Source of the DNA: Elgaria multicarinata webbii
Taxonomy: Eukaryota; Chordata; Lepidosauria; Squamata; Anguidae
Direction: 5' to 3'
Assembly: GCF_023053635.1 (NCBI RefSeq)
Contig: NC_086182.1
Location: forward strand, 37,242,001 to 37,306,000
DNA length: 64,000 nucleotides
Below are positions 1 to 12,149 of this stretch, one piece after another. The notes below the pieces were generated by a model, which saw only the letters and a program-made list of their open reading frames with translations, was not told where the DNA came from and did no database searches. Within the stretch, counting starts at the first letter, position 1, and each line of letters opens with the position of its first letter. The position numbers and the translations under genes are program-made.

Positions 1-800
1 TGTTCCGTGTGCTGGACGTCTCGGCTCCGCAGATCTTCCCGGCCCTTCTTTCGCGCTGGTGGCTGGATTGGCCCAGGCTGGACGGCCATGACCGATGTGG
101 GGAGGGCCGCTGGCCTCCTATGACCTGGGCAGGGCCGGAGCGGCCTTCTTCCCGAGTCAGAAGTCCCCCCGGAGGCGGCGGGAGGGCGAATGAACGCAGC
201 TGCCCGCCGTTCCCGCACGGCCCGGCCGCGTCCCGTCCCGTCCTCCTGCCGGGTCCGCCACCCGCAGCTGAGCGCCTCCTTTCCGAGGCCAGGAGGGCCG
301 GCCCGCGGTAGAAGAGGGGCGCTGAAAGGATTGCGTCCCGCCGCCTCCTTCAACTGCCACCACGCGAAAGCCTCTGAGCACGCGCAGAGTTCGGCCAGGC
401 AGGCAGCCCGCCTCGCTGGGCGTCCATTGGGAGGTGACCCCGCCCCTTCCGGCTTCACCTGGCAGACAGGTACGTCCGGCGAGGCGAAAATGGGGCCGCT
501 GCTGGGGCGGCGGAAGCGGCAGAAGCCTGGCGGGGCGGCCCTCCTGCCGCTGCTCCTGCTCGGTGAGGCAGCTGGGCCTGGCTTTCCCCTCCCTCTGCGG
601 GGAGTGGGGGGGGGGGCGTGGGGGCGCGCGGGTGGTTTGAGCCGGGGCCGGCGCTGAGCGAGGGCCTGGGCCGGCGGGCCAGACGCGGAGGGGGACCAGA
701 GCGCCGCCCCTCGGCGAAAGCCAGGCGGGCGCCGTCGCGGAGGGACAGCTTCGGCTTCCCCGCGGGAGCGGCCCCTCCACGCGTGGGCGCCTCAGCGGGC
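1..800 (+). promoter_or_regulatory. MPZL3: CpG-rich promoter region of MPZL3
   Basis: The stretch is GC-rich with frequent CpG from the window start through the first coding exon at 490-562 and into intron 1. No TATA box is evident near the start codon, as is usual for CpG-island promoters. The transcription start cannot be placed from sequence. The extent is a visual estimate. Confidence 0.6.
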
Positions 801-3800
801 CTCGAGAGAAGGACCTGGGCTTTCTGCTACTGCTCTCAGAGCTGCGGGCGCCCCAGGAGGTGCGGCGTCCTGCCTGGGATCCTTTCCCCAGCCAGCCAGC
901 CGGCCAGCCGGGCAGCTGCAGTGAGGCCCCGCTCCCTTCCCTGGCAGGGGCTGCTTGCCAGCCCTTTGCAGGGCCCGAGGCCCGGCTGGCGCCCTCCCCG
1001 CTGCCAGGCGAAGCCTTTGGGCTAAACGCGGCATCCTGTAAAACGGGGCTTGGGGATGAGGGCGAAGGCAGTGCTGCCCCCTGTGGGAACTGCCCCCTGA
1101 GCCCAAGCCGCTGACCCGTCACGGGTGCTTCTGCTTGCAGCAGTTGGCAGAGTCCGCTCTCTGGAGATCCAGGCTGACCCGGAAGTCCAGGCCTTTGTGG
1201 GGGAGCCAGTGACCCTCAGGTGCTGGTTCCAGTCCTCCTCTCCAGTCACAGAGAAGCTGACCATCGACTGGACGTTCCGGCCCCTTTCAGGGGGCAGTTT
1301 GCAGCCGGTGAGTGACTCTCGCTGCCTGTCCTCTGGCACCCGGGCGGGCCTCCTCTCCTGTGCACTCCTTTAGTGCTGATGCTTCAGCTCTCACGGGCTG
1401 GGGGCTGCAGGGCTTCTGCCTTGCTGTTCTCTCGGGTGGGTGGGGGCTGCTCAAAGCATTTCTGGTGGCCCGGAGAAGTGCTTCCTCCCAGCAGCAAAGG
1501 CAGGGTCTCCAGCCGGGATGAGCTCCGGAGCCGTGCTGGGGATCAGCTCCGGGCACCAAGGGAACCTTGTGCTTCTGGCTCTTGGCCACCCTGAGGTGCA
1601 GCGCTCCCCCTCTCTGCCCCCTCTAGATCTTCCACTACCAATCCGACGCCTACCCAACAAACAGGGGCACCTTCCGCGGCCGAGTCTCCTGGGCTGGCGA
1701 TGTGGCCAAGCGGGATGCCTCCATTGCGATCGCCAACCTGACGCTGAATGACAACGGCACCTTCAGCTGCACTGTGAAGAATCCGCCAGATGTGCAGCAC
1801 AACATCCCTCAGACCCTGCTCACTGTCACTCAGAGAGGTGGGTCAATGGCTGCCCCCAGAGGCAGCTGCCCGCCCTGCAGAGCCAACCCTATCTGCCCAG
1901 CAAGTTACCCCACCCCCCGGGGATGTTTCTGAAGTCCCCACCTCCTGGCTGGCGTGCTGGGCACCATCTAGTTGCTCCCTGGAATCTTTGGGATGGGCCT
2001 TAGAGCTGCTTCCCTGCCCTGGTCCTAGAGGCATGGATGTGCTGACAAGAGATAGGACAGTGGGGGGAGGGGGGGAGGGAGGCTGCGCAGATGAGGGCCC
2101 CCAAGTAGATGCCACATTTTTTGCCACGGCTAGAGACAGCCCTTCTGGTGTCTCCCCTTTTCCCTCCCTGGGAGTTGCAGAGCCTCAGGGTCACTTGCAT
2201 CCTGTTTTGTCCTGTGAGTTCCCTGGGAACCACCTATGCCCTGTCGATCTTTGCTGGGTGGGAGGCTTCGCCTTGCTTTTCTCGCATGGGGTGGAAACAT
2301 CCTTGGGGTTGCCCAAGGGGGACTGCCATTGCCCTCAGAGGCCCAGTTTGCTGCTTCTGTGGGTGCATGGCCTGGTTCCCGCCTCTTCCCACAGGTGCCT
2401 CTCTGCAGCTGACATCAGCCGGGCTGCTTTCCATCCTGGTCTTCCTGCCCTCGGCTGTCGTGGTGACTCTTCTGCTGATTCGGATGGGCAAAAAGTTCGG
2501 GCTGCTGAAGCGCAAGAAAAACGTCAGCTGCAAGAAGTCTTCCATTGAAGTCTCTGATGAGTGAGGGCATCTCATGTTCATTCAGGGTCAGGCCCTGGCC
2601 CCAGCCATGTTCTCTAGGCCACTAAATGGGCAGGAGTGTCACCACACCCCCGTTCACTCCTCCAGCCACCATGTGGGCTGCAAGGCAAGGGGGGGGGCAG
2701 AGCAGATAGGGCAGCACTGGATAGTGGGGGGGTTCAGAGCTGGGTGAGGGGGGTGTCTGGTATATGTACAGAATCAAGTGGTGGTCTGCATATTGGGGGT
2801 TGCCCCCACTTTGCCCTACCTGGTGCCCCCAGTATGTGTCCTGCCCTCTGGTGGCTCCTGCATAATACCAGAAGATGGACGGACAGAAGGGCATGTAGAG
2901 ATGGTCTGCCACTGCTGCCCACCAGCTTGGGCCCTCCAGTCCGGCCTGGCCAGTCTCATGAAGGAGCAGCTCTCAGGCCTCAGCAGTAAGGAGCCACTTG
3001 TAGGGCTAACAGGGGAGCTGGGGTTGCCAGGGGCTGCTTTGAGAGGGGCTTGGCTCGGCGCAAGCTGACTGGGACCCGGGGCCCCTTGGCTGCCCATGAG
3101 ATCCTGGGCCCTGGCAGCTTTGGAGTTGGGAAGGGCTGATCTCTCCTCTCCTCTGTGCTCTTCCTCTAGACCGGAGCAGGCTGGCTGTGGGGAGCGGCTG
3201 ACAAGATGGTGTGTGCAGTGCCTGGTAAGGAAATCTGCCATTGGAACACCAGTTGCTTTTTACAGATACACACCAGCCTTTCAAGGGAGCTTGACTGCTG
3301 TGCCGTCTTCTTTCTTTGGCACTGCTAGCCCCCCCCCCCCCAGCCTTTATTCCCCCTGGCTTGTGGCATGCAGGGGATTCCCACAGCCTAGAGGTCATTG
3401 CATTTGGGAGGGTGTCATAGTCAGTTGGCCCACTGCTGCTGAGAGAGCTTCAGTTCATTTCCCCATTTTCCTTTCTAACTCGAAAAGTAGACAATGTAAA
3501 GACAAGAGATCAGGCATGTGGGTGGGTGTGGGGGAGAAGGGAGGGGGATTACTCCCTATGGACATATGAGGCAGACAGCCAACACCAGGGTCCAATTTAG
3601 AGATATTTTACTAAGCTTAAGAGGACAGGGATCAGAGTGAGAAACAAGCACGATGCAATAAACAACCATCATGTTAGGGTTCCACAGGCCTGGGCCTCTG
3701 TGGGTATCAGGGTGAAGACAGCCGAGCACCCTAAGGGCCACCGTCTTTCTGGAGTTCTCACCTCCTCTCTGCCAGGGCTGCCTGATGTCAGCCTCTCACA

Positions 3801-4757
3801 TGCCAGTGAAGGCAATAACACTTGTCTTCATGGGTGGGAACTAGAGAAGGGAGGTGAGAAGTCAGGGAAATACTGCCTGCTGCTGCCAGATGTAGTTGGC
3901 ACAGGAAGGAACCCGTTCTTGTGAATTCAGGGGGGAAAGCTGCCCAATGTGAATTTCTTGGGGGAACGCAGGGGAGATTTAAACGAGCTTCGTGGTCTGT
4001 TTGGTTCACCTTGACCCCTGGCTTGGCAGGAGAAAGACTCAAAGCACCCTGGGCCTGTGGCCAAACTCCCCTTTAGCCATGACCCAATAGAGATATCAGG
4101 GCATCATCAGCATCAGAAAGGCTGAGCCCATTTGCAATAGACCTACAGAGAGTTCGTCCCTCTTGCTGCCTGCATGGGATGTGTGGGTGGGGTGGGGTGG
4201 GGGGGCTGGCTTGCACCTAGAGGTGTCAACTGTGCGGTAAGTGATAAAAGATGCTAAACACAAGGAAACTACAGCTAGTTTAGGTCTGGATTGCAAAGCA
4301 CTTTGGTTTTCCCTCACTGGGTGTTGAAACCAGCAAAGTTTCAGGGAAGTTGACAGCAAGGATACAGAATAGTGTTGCGTTGAAGGATCTTGGCAGCTGC
4401 ACCAGGAAGCGGCTTTGCAGGGTGTGTGCGCTCACCTCGTAGTCCAGCATTGTGCAATGCCACTCCCCACAGAAGGGCCCAGTTCCCACAGGCAGGCTTT
4501 GCAAGGAGCCTCTATGGCACCCTGGGCTGGTGTGGGGAGCACCACTGCTCTCTTGCTGGGCTATTCAGAGATGATGCAGGGGCTTCCCTGCGGATGTTGC
4601 TAGGTCTGGGCCGGGGGTGGGGGGAGGGGGGCTTCTTGGCAGAATAGCTGCCATCTCAGTTTGCCAAGACTGTGCAGTGTGAAATGTTTGTGGACCCTCG
4701 TTTGATCTCCTCTTCTTGCTACCTGCCCAGGACACCGATGAGGAGGGTCCTTACTGA
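490..4757 (+). CDS. MPZL3: Myelin protein zero-like 3, complete coding region in 6 exons
   Basis: Coding exons are 490-562, 1141-1307, 1627-1837, 2395-2560, 3170-3224 and 4731-4757; all introns are GT-AG, phases close and the product is 232 residues (human about 235). Residues 1 to about 31 are a signal peptide. One V-type Ig domain follows, with the Cys pair C52 and C128 (DNGTFSC), and the MPZL3-typical stretches KLTIDWTFRP, IFHYQSDAYP and VKNPPDVQHNIP. A membrane segment spans about 158-179 (LLSILVFLPSAVVVTLLL), followed by a basic stop-transfer stretch and the tail motif KKSSIEVSDE. Exon 5 gives a Cys-containing tail (CGERLTRWCVQCL) and exon 6 the end DTDEEGPY, aligning with the human end DSDYEETY. 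Reading exon 4 straight on would stop at once at 2561-2563, but a good GTGAGG donor sits there and the two later exons match the family tail. In mammals MPZL3 is a membrane protein linked to skin, hair and lipid homeostasis. Human order places MPZL2 upstream. Confidence 0.93.
2561..3169 (+). other. MPZL3 intron 4
   Basis: This non-coding stretch runs between the GTGAGG donor at 2561 and the acceptor ending at 3169. It contains short G-runs and no recognisable repeat or gene. Confidence 0.7.
3225..4730 (+). other. MPZL3 intron 5
   Basis: The intron runs from the GTAAGG donor to the acceptor CTACCTGCCCAG. It holds a C-run near 3330 and G-runs near 4190 and 4615, but nothing I can assign to a gene or repeat family. 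Confidence 0.6.
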
Positions 4758-5875
4758 CTGGAAGGCAAAGGCCACCCGTTGGACTGTCTGTTGGAAGGCC
4801 GCCAGGATCTGCCCCAGTGATTCCATGGTGAATAGGACTTCGCCTTGAGAGTGTCAGGAGGACGCTGATGCCATAGGGCCAGTTTTATTTCAACTTGGGA
4901 AGACACACAATTTTCGGTTTCTTATTTGTTGGTTCATCTCTTGCCCTGTGTGTCTGGACTGAGAGCGGGGCTGATGCAGCGGGGACGGGGGAGACGGCTA
5001 AACTCTTGGGGAGCTCACCAGGTCTCTGCGTATCATCTACTCCTGAGTTGTCGCATCTCCATGTGCTACATAGGACTCAGCCGTATTGTAGCAGGCATCG
5101 TGTGCTGGGATGACACAGTTACTAGCCAGTCCTTGTCTGTGACTTTGTACAAACCTCCCAGCTACCTAAGAAAGCCAGCGTCTTGGCTCCTGGGCCCACG
5201 CTAGCTGCTGCAGCAGCAGGAGCAAAATGCCTTGAAATGCTTGCCAGCTTTGCGACAGGCTGCTTGTGTCTGTTGCAGCTGGGAAACGACGGTCCGTTGC
5301 CATGGGCACGTGTATGCGGGATTTGGGCTAGCCTTGAAACAGTCCATGCGTGGCAGCTCCAATGACCTTGAGAGGTGGCTGCAGGCATTTCCTGGCTCAG
5401 GGTGCCACAGGGACTCACTGTACTTTTTTTCCGGATGGCAGAAGGGCCACTGCAGGGCCTCCCCCTGCGGCTGCTGTGCTTGCTGTTTTGCGGGGGTGGG
5501 GGCAGAAGGTCAGCTGCGGGAAACTGGGGCCCCCAACAAAGGCAAGTGTGGCTACGGGCCTTGTGCCACATGCCTGTTCTTGCAACTCCTGGTTGGTGTG
5601 ACTCCGCTGTACGCAATCAGGAGAATGGTGGCCTGAACGCGGACACGTGTGTGAACCTGCAGCTGCTGGGCTGAGAGGCTGAAGTGCTGGGCCTCTCCTG
5701 GTCTGAGCCCCCTCTCCCTCCTTGCCAGCTGGCCCCTCCTCTCTGAGTGGCTGCTGGGGGTCTCGATTCTCTCTTATTCTCTATCGTTCCATTCCATGGT
5801 GGGTCTTCCTCAGAGAGGAGCTGGAAAAGAGGTTTCCTCTCTCTTGGAGTCAATAAACATCTTGAACCAGCTCAG
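4758..5875 (+). other. MPZL3: Probable MPZL3 3' untranslated region
   Basis: From the stop codon to just beyond the first good AATAAA there is no open frame of interest and no repeat. The length, about 1.1 kb, is plausible for this gene; transcript data would be needed for the true end. Confidence 0.55.
5852..5857 (+). terminator. MPZL3: Candidate poly(A) signal AATAAA of MPZL3
   Basis: A canonical AATAAA in the sequence GTCAATAAACATC, followed within about 40 bases by T-rich DNA. It is the first clear hexamer on the + strand after the MPZL3 stop. Confidence 0.55.
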
Positions 5876-7462
5876 TCTACTCTTCCTTTTGTTGACAGGG
5901 CCGCCATGGACTTGAGAAAGGCATGTTTCAGCCCCGCCCCTTTCCCTGGGTTTTGGGGAGTACAGAATTGGCTTGTTGTGTCTCTTTCCTTCTTGCTAAG
6001 AACGTATCAGTGTTTGAATGGACCACCCCCTCCCCCACTCCAAAAGTCCTGGAGATTGCTTTGCAAGGTCAGACCAAGATCCATGTTAGGGCAGTGTTCT
6101 GCTTCTGACAGCAGCCACCCAGCAGCTCTCAACATGTTCCTGCCCTGCTTGTCTCCAGTACCAGCCATGTACAGGTGTGCTGCTCCTGAACATGGAGGCT
6201 CCTCTTAGCTGGCATGGCTACAAGAGGTGTTTTGTCTCCCGGGCCTTGCTGCAGCCCACAGTCTGGAAAGGCGGGTGGGATTGCCTCAGTGACCTATGTG
6301 GACTCCACACATGGCCACCTGTTCCCAGGCTTCCTCTGGGCCTCTTGCAATTCCTGTTCTGGGAGAGCTCTGACGGCTGTGGCTGTCGCCCTGGCTCAGC
6401 TTTTGGCTGGGCCCTGGCAGCACACCTGTGTGCTGTGCACTACCTGTTTCCTGCCTCCAGCCTCATGCTCACAAACGGCTCTGGTCCTGAACTCTGCGAG
6501 GGGAGGCTGCGTGTTGGAGCATGCTGAGACATTGCAGAGCTGAGGGCAAAGGAGTGGCTGCCGGGAGACAGGGCAACTTTCAACCGGAGCAGTCATTACT
6601 CCTTGCACGTTGCAGTGGGGGTGGGGTGGCCTGTGGAGAGTGTGTGCATATGGGGGGGGATGACTTTGTGCTCTCAGCAGCCAAGAAGAGTGGAACAAGG
6701 TGGGCTGAGCCACTGCCAGAGGGCTGAGCTTTGGGTGGGGTGGGTTAGGTGGGTGGGGTGCTCTCCTGCATGGTGGAATGGCTTCCTTGTGGTGTGGTAA
6801 AGCTGGCCATGTCCTGCCAGAGCCCAGGGGGTCCAAGGGTTGTGGGGCAGCCCCCTCTCTCTGCGGGGCTCTTGCCTGCTCTCCTTGCGCAAACATTCTG
6901 TGCTTTTCCACATCTATGATGCGAAGGCTTGGGGCGTGTGAGTAACTTGAGCATTGCTGTGCAATGACTGGCTGTAGCTGATGGTTTCTAATCCCTGGCG
7001 AAGTGGAATTGAGCTCATCTCTTTCACCTTCCTGAAGGAGCCCTGTGGCTTCACCTGCACTTTCAGGGCTGCTTCAGTACAAAAGCGCTGAGTTGGTTCT
7101 TCTTTGCTGCTGGAATTCTTTTGTGCTGCATTGTGTTCTCCTGTGGTTTATAACCGTAAGAACGTCAGCAGAGCCCTGCGGCTGCATCACGTCAAGGGTC
7201 CACTGAGTCGAGCATTCTGTTCCCAAAGTGGGCAACCAGATGCCCCAGTGGAAAGCCCACAAGCAAGGCAAGTGCACAACAGCCCCTCCCTCCCTCCCTC
7301 CCATGTTCCCCAGCAGCTTAGAGGCTTGATGCCTCTGATAGTGGAGGCAAGATAATAGCCATTTTGGCTAGCAGCCATGGATCCCTTCCAATCCCACTTT
7401 AAAGCCATCCAAGTTGTTGGTTGCTATACCTTGTGATAGCAAATTCCCCAATTTGACTCTGC

Positions 7463-7499
<37 letters not shown>

Positions 7500-7680
7500 T
7501 TTTATTTGTCCTGCATCTCCCACCATTCAGCTTCATGAGATGAACCCCATGGTGAGAGAGGGAGGGAGAGAAAGGGGACTTCCTCCATGCCAGCCACAAT
7601 TTCATTCACCTCTACCACGTCCCCCTTACCTGCCTTTTTCCCCTAAGCTGAAACCCCTCAGATGTCACTTTTTCTCCTAG
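5876..7680. other. Intergenic stretch, MPZL3 to SCN2B, first part
   Basis: No exon of JAML or any other gene was recognised here on either strand. The stretch is moderately GC-rich unique-looking DNA with a (GT) microsatellite at 7465-7496. Confidence 0.5.
7465..7496 (+). repeat. (GT)n microsatellite
   Basis: About 16 uninterrupted TG units, seen directly. Confidence 0.95.
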
Positions 7681-7689
7681 GGGAGACCC

Positions 7690-8540
7690 TCCAGTCCCTT
7701 GGTTATTTTGGTTGCTCTTATCTGCTCCTTTTCCAGCTCTGCAAAGCCCTTTTTGAGATGCTGCAACCAGAACTGAACATGTCGCTCCGAGTGTGGTCAC
7801 ATCATCGATTTACATAAAGTCCTTATTGGCAGTTTTGTTTTCAATTCCTTTCCTCATGAACCTGACATCGGAGCTGCCAGCCTCCACTGTTTTATATGCT
7901 GCACTTAATGGTTTTACTCTGTGTGTGTGTGTGTGAAGTGTATTACTTCACTCCAGAATGCAGCAAGCCAGGGATTTCCCTAACAATCCCAAACAGAGAA
8001 CTTGCCTTTCCAGAGAACCCTTGGTCCGTCACCACCTATCAACACATGTGTAAATGGGCATAACTTTATCCATTGATTTGGATTTGACATTAACCTTAAA
8101 TCATACCAGACAGATAAAGAGATTGGAGGGGGGAATAATTTGGCTGCCAGAGCGGGATGGAGTGAGGGGAGAAAAAAGAGTGTGTCCTTCTGTTTGCTTA
8201 CTCATTTTATCTTTAGCCATGCATTCCACTAATTTACCCAGAAGAGATGTTAAGCAACTGGCCTGTGATTTCTTGGGTCCCCCTTTAAGAATGTGGGTCT
8301 CATCGGCCATCCGGGCAGAGGCTGACCTTAGGGACATGTGACATACCTTTGTTAGAAGTTCAGCCATCTCACATGGCCGATGACAAATTTTCAGGTGGAG
8401 ACCGTCTGGACCCTCCGATTTGTTTATTTTCAATTAGTCGACATGGTCTAGAACTTCACCTCTTTTCACCACTCTTTGCTTTGGTTCTTCAGACTCCCTC
8501 CCTGAAACTAGCAGCAGTTCGGGCACAAGCACCTGCCCTA
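7690..8540 (-). mobile_element. Old CR1-type LINE fragment, minus orientation
   Basis: On the minus strand, 8101-8433 encodes a degenerate start of a CR1 reverse-transcriptase region (NKSEGPDGLHLKI, compare the family's K.PGPDG.h). The part at 7690-7850 carries the CR1-like antisense stretch around TTTGAGATGCTGCAACCAGAACTG and the following ATCGATTTACATAAA. It is heavily decayed and broken into at least two blocks, with a short (GT) run at 7920-7934 between them. The subfamily is not assigned. Confidence 0.6.
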
Positions 8541-8544
8541 CATT

Positions 8545-10260
8545 CTCTGCAGTGAAGAATGATGCAAAGAGAGCCTCTTAGGAGAGACAGGCAGCTTAGT
8601 GGTGCAGAAGGGACTGGCTCAGCAGGGCAGGGCTCCTCTGGCTCTGCAGAAGTGGGCCCTGCATGTTGTCCCACACAGGGAGATGGCCTTGGCATGTTGA
8701 TGGGGTGCTCCGCCATCCAGGAGGAGAGTGACGTGGGCTGCTGCTGCTGCAGCTGAACTTCCCATCCAGATAGCCCTTGTGGGCAGGGGATGCCTTCTGC
8801 CTGTGGGCAGGGAGAGCTGTGCCTCACTGCTGCTAGCTCCTTGCCCCTGGGAGCCTCCTGGGGGTTGGTGAGGAGGGCCGGGGGCCCAGCAGGGCAAGGT
8901 AGTCACAGCCCTTGCTCCGGTCTCGTTCGCTCTTCCCTCCTCCTCCCCTATGTGTGGTACCCAGAACCAGAAGCCCTCTCTTTCTGCTGGATATGTGAAG
9001 CCCCCATTACATTTATATTCCCTGACGTATACTGTTTGATAGAGCCACACCTACAGGGCTCTTGCATGTGTGTGTGTGCGTGTGTGTGTGTGTGTGCAAG
9101 TGGTGCCTTTGCATGCATGGTCCTAGCTGAGTGGCAGAGCCACTGCTTTGCTTGGAGTAGGTGCCAGGTCCCTCAGTCCCCAGCTCTGCCCTACGGCATC
9201 TCCAGGGAGGGCTAGGGAAACGCCCAGCCTGGCACCCTGGAGGGGGAGCCAGGGCTGCTAGTGGAGATGCTAATCCTGGGCTACAGGGAGTGGAAGGCAG
9301 CTCCCTGTCCCTACATGGGGATGGCCCACCAGCCTGTTCTACTGAAGGAAGCATCCAGTGGGCAGGTGGGGCAGAGCCCAGTGGGGCTGGCTAATGTGTG
9401 GCTGCTGCCTGCTGCAGCACGATGGACAGCAGCAGTGAGGCAGGGCGGGGCTGGCTCTGGGCGGGGTGGGGGGGCGGGATGTGGATGGGCCAGCCTACCA
9501 TATGTACTAAGAAAGGCAACCTGCCCAATACCCGCTGCCTTTCCTGGCTACTGCCCCACACTTTGGGGGCCCTGACCTCTCCCAGAAGGCTTTGCAGCAG
9601 CCAGGCCTCCAGCTCTCTGCTGCACAGATGGTTGACAGCTGCAGCCACCTGAGCAGGCTGGGAAGAGGGGGGTAGAGCAGACCCCATCACATTGCGCTGC
9701 AATCTCTTGTTTCACGTTGCCACCCTACCTGGTTTTCCAGCAGAGGCCAGGGCATGCATCTAGATTCCGAAGCAGAAGATGGCCCTGCCAGCTCTTTCCC
9801 CATGCCACCTGGCTCAAGTGTGCTGGCTCCCCACATGCGCAGGGCCTGGGCCAGGGTGACTTCGGGAGTTCTGCTACCCCTCCCTGTGGCTGGCTCCCAG
9901 GTGGCTGGCTGGTGCCGACAGCTCCATTCCCAAGAGGAAGCACCGGCAGGGCCGGTAGCTCAGGAGGGAGCTGTGGGACACCCGGCAGAGGCCCTGGCCA
10001 GCTGCTCCCCAGTGGGGGAGGTGGTGGTGGCAGCAGCAGTAGTGGGGTGAAGGGTTGCCATTGGATGGAGCTCTGTTTCCTTGCCACCTCTGTCGGTGCT
10101 CCTCTTCTTAACTTTCTGGACGATCGAGGAATGGCTGCAGTGGCCCTTGGGTTTGGGCTGCCCTGGACAAGTGCCTGAAAGGGCTGTGGATTGCTGAGGT
10201 GGAAGGACGGTGTCCCAGGGTGAGGAGGGTCTATGACACCCCCCCTGGAAAGAGTGAAGC
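8545..10260. other. Intergenic stretch without recognised gene
   Basis: The DNA is GC-rich with a (GT) run at about 9067-9097 and purine or pyrimidine runs. Open frames here are short, lack splice context and match no family known to me. Confidence 0.4.
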
Positions 10261-10275
10261 ACAAGCTGAGGGGGC

Positions 10276-11665
10276 AGGATTGCAGTTTGAGATTGATAAA
10301 CAAATGGTCAAAGAACACCTAATTTCTTTGAATGAGTTCAAATCTCCAGGGCCCAATGAACTGCATCCTAGAGTAATGCAGGAGCTAGCAGAAGAACTCT
10401 CAGAACTGCTGTCTATTATCTTTGTGAAATCATGGAAGGTGGGTGAGGTGCCGGATGACTGGAGGAGGGCTAATATTGTCCCTATCTTCAAAAAGGGCAA
10501 AACAACAGAATGAAATTTAATAGCGACAAATGCCAAATTCTACACCTAGGAAAAGTGCCCCATGATATTCTGATTAACAAACTAGCTAAAAGTGGGCTAG
10601 ATGGAACAACTATTAGATGGATTCACAGTTGGCTACAAAATCGGACTCTTCTCAAACTGTGGGGAGGTAACGAGTGGGGTGCCGCAGGGCTCAGTCCTGG
10701 GCCCAGTGCTCTTCAACATCTTTATTAATGATTTGGACACTTATCAAATTTGCTGATGACACAAAATTGGGTGGGATAGCTAAAACAAACTTCAAAGTGA
10801 TCTTGATAGGCTGGAGTGCTGGGCTGAAAACAACAGAATTAAATGGGATAACCCCCAAGTTCTACATCTAGGAAAAAGAAACCAAATGAACAGTTATAAG
10901 ATGGTGAATACAAGCTGAATATGAACCAACAGCGTGATGTCGCTGCAAAAAAAGCAAATGCTATTTTGGGCTGCATTAATAGAAGTATAACTTCCAAATT
11001 GCGCGAGGCACTGGTTCCCCTCTATTTGGTCCTGGTTAGGCCTCATCTTGAGTATTGCGTCCAGTTCTGGGCTCCACACTTCAAGAAGGATGCAGACAAG
11101 CTGGAGCATGTTCAGAGGAGGGCATTGAGGATGATCAGGGGTCTGGAAACAAAGCCCTATGAGGAGAGACTGAAACAACCGGTCATGTTTAGCCTGGATA
11201 ACAGAAGATTGAGGGGAGACATGATAGCACTCTTCAAATACTTGAAAGGTTGTCACACAGAGGAGGGCCAGGATCTCTTCTTGATCCTCCCAGAGTGCAG
11301 GAAATGGACTAATTATTATTATTATTTATTTATTTATATAGCACCATCAATGTGCATGGTGCTGTACAGAGTAAAACAGTACATAGCAAGATGTACTCAA
11401 GCACATGTACTAATGGGCTCAAGTTACAGGAAGCCAGATTCCGTCTGGACATCAGGAAAAACTTCCTGACTGTTAGAGCAGTATGCCAGTGGAACCAATG
11501 ACCTAGGGAGGTCGTAGGTTCTCCCATACTAGGGGCATTCAAGAGACAGCTGGACAACCATCTGTCAGGGATGCTTTAGGGTGGATTCCTGCATTGAGCA
11601 GGGGGTTGGACTCGATGGCCTTATAGGCCCCTTCCAACTCTACTATTCTATGATTCTAGGAAGGG
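10276..11665 (+). mobile_element. CR1-type LINE, 3' part of the reverse transcriptase and 3' end, rearranged
   Basis: Three blocks in one orientation. The block 10276-10510 encodes a finger and palm start (EFKSPGPNELHPRVMQ, then VPDDWRRANIVPIFKKGK). The block 10510-10900 carries DKCQILHLGK and pieces around the GVPQGS region, shuffled and with internal deletions. The block 10916-11665 encodes the C-terminal part ([20 protein letters not shown], then RRLRGDM and [10 protein letters not shown]) and ends in the CR1 tail GGACTCGATGGCCTTATAGG followed by CTATTCTATGATTCT. It is not intact. A small element at 11308-11408 is inserted into it. Confidence 0.88.
11308..11408 (+). mobile_element. Short repeat inserted in the CR1 copy, flanked by ACTAAT
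   Basis: The CR1 copy at 29350-30158 reads continuously where this one is interrupted by about 100 bases. The insert starts with a TTA-rich run and contains TATAGCACCATCAATGTGCA and GGTGCTGTACAGAGTAAAAC. The hexamer ACTAAT stands at 11308-11313 and again at 11409-11414, consistent with a target-site duplication. The sequence resembles the tail of an L2-clade LINE or its SINE partner, which is inference. Confidence 0.6.
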
Positions 11666-11789
11666 AGGGGAGTTGCAGCGTGTGCTCTCTCGCCAATGGG
11701 CATTTATCTGGGGTTAGGGGGCATTTTGCTCCCTCTGGGGCACCCCAGGGTGGCCAGCTGGCTCCTGTGAAGTGTCCACAGGTGCTGTT

Positions 11790-11935
11790 CTTCTGTTTTG
11801 CTGTTAGCATTGCATTGGAACATTACAAGCTGCCCTGGGAACAGGATTGGTTGGCCGCTGTGTGAACAGTGTTGGACTAGATGGACCCTTGGTCTGACTC
11901 AGCCTGAGGGCACTCATGTTCTTAGGGTACACGCA
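11790..11935 (+). mobile_element. LINE 3' tail (CR1/L2-like)
   Basis: Contains CTGTGTGAACAGTGTTGGAC, then ACTAGATGGACCCTTGGTCT and a final ATGTTCTTA. The same tail type recurs at 47050-47370 and 63310-63580, so it is a dispersed family; I know it as common in squamate genomes. Confidence 0.65.
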
Positions 11936-12149
11936 GCCTCACTGCTCTTCAAGTTGGGGGGCCAGGCTGGGGCCCCGTCCGGGAGGCGGGCAGCTCCAGG
12001 CGCGGCCCATGGCGTGCAATTTGGACTGAAGGACAGCGAATCCCAAGCGGAGGGGGGGAAGTGGGAGCTTGCCCCTGCCGCCGCCCCTTCCTGCGACTAG
12101 GCAGCCCACGCGAGCCTGGCGTGGCGTGGGGTGGGGGTCCGGCTGCGGC

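Noticed and set aside
157-1122. Minus-strand 321-codon open frame across MPZL3 exon 1 and intron 1
   Set aside because: It is antisense to a confirmed exon, of low-complexity composition and has no motif.
2561-2563. In-frame stop directly after the MPZL3 exon 4 motif SSIEVSDE, as the end of the protein
   Set aside because: The sequence is a GTGAGG donor, and two further exons restore the Cys-containing tail of the family.
9013-9354. Possible JAML Ig exon in the MPZL3-SCN2B gap
   Set aside because: No Ig Cys and Trp pattern, no matching splice phase, and the frame is driven by a (GT) repeat.
10199-10513. 104-codon open frame resembling a gene with reverse-transcriptase similarity
   Set aside because: It is part of the CR1 LINE fragment, not a host gene.
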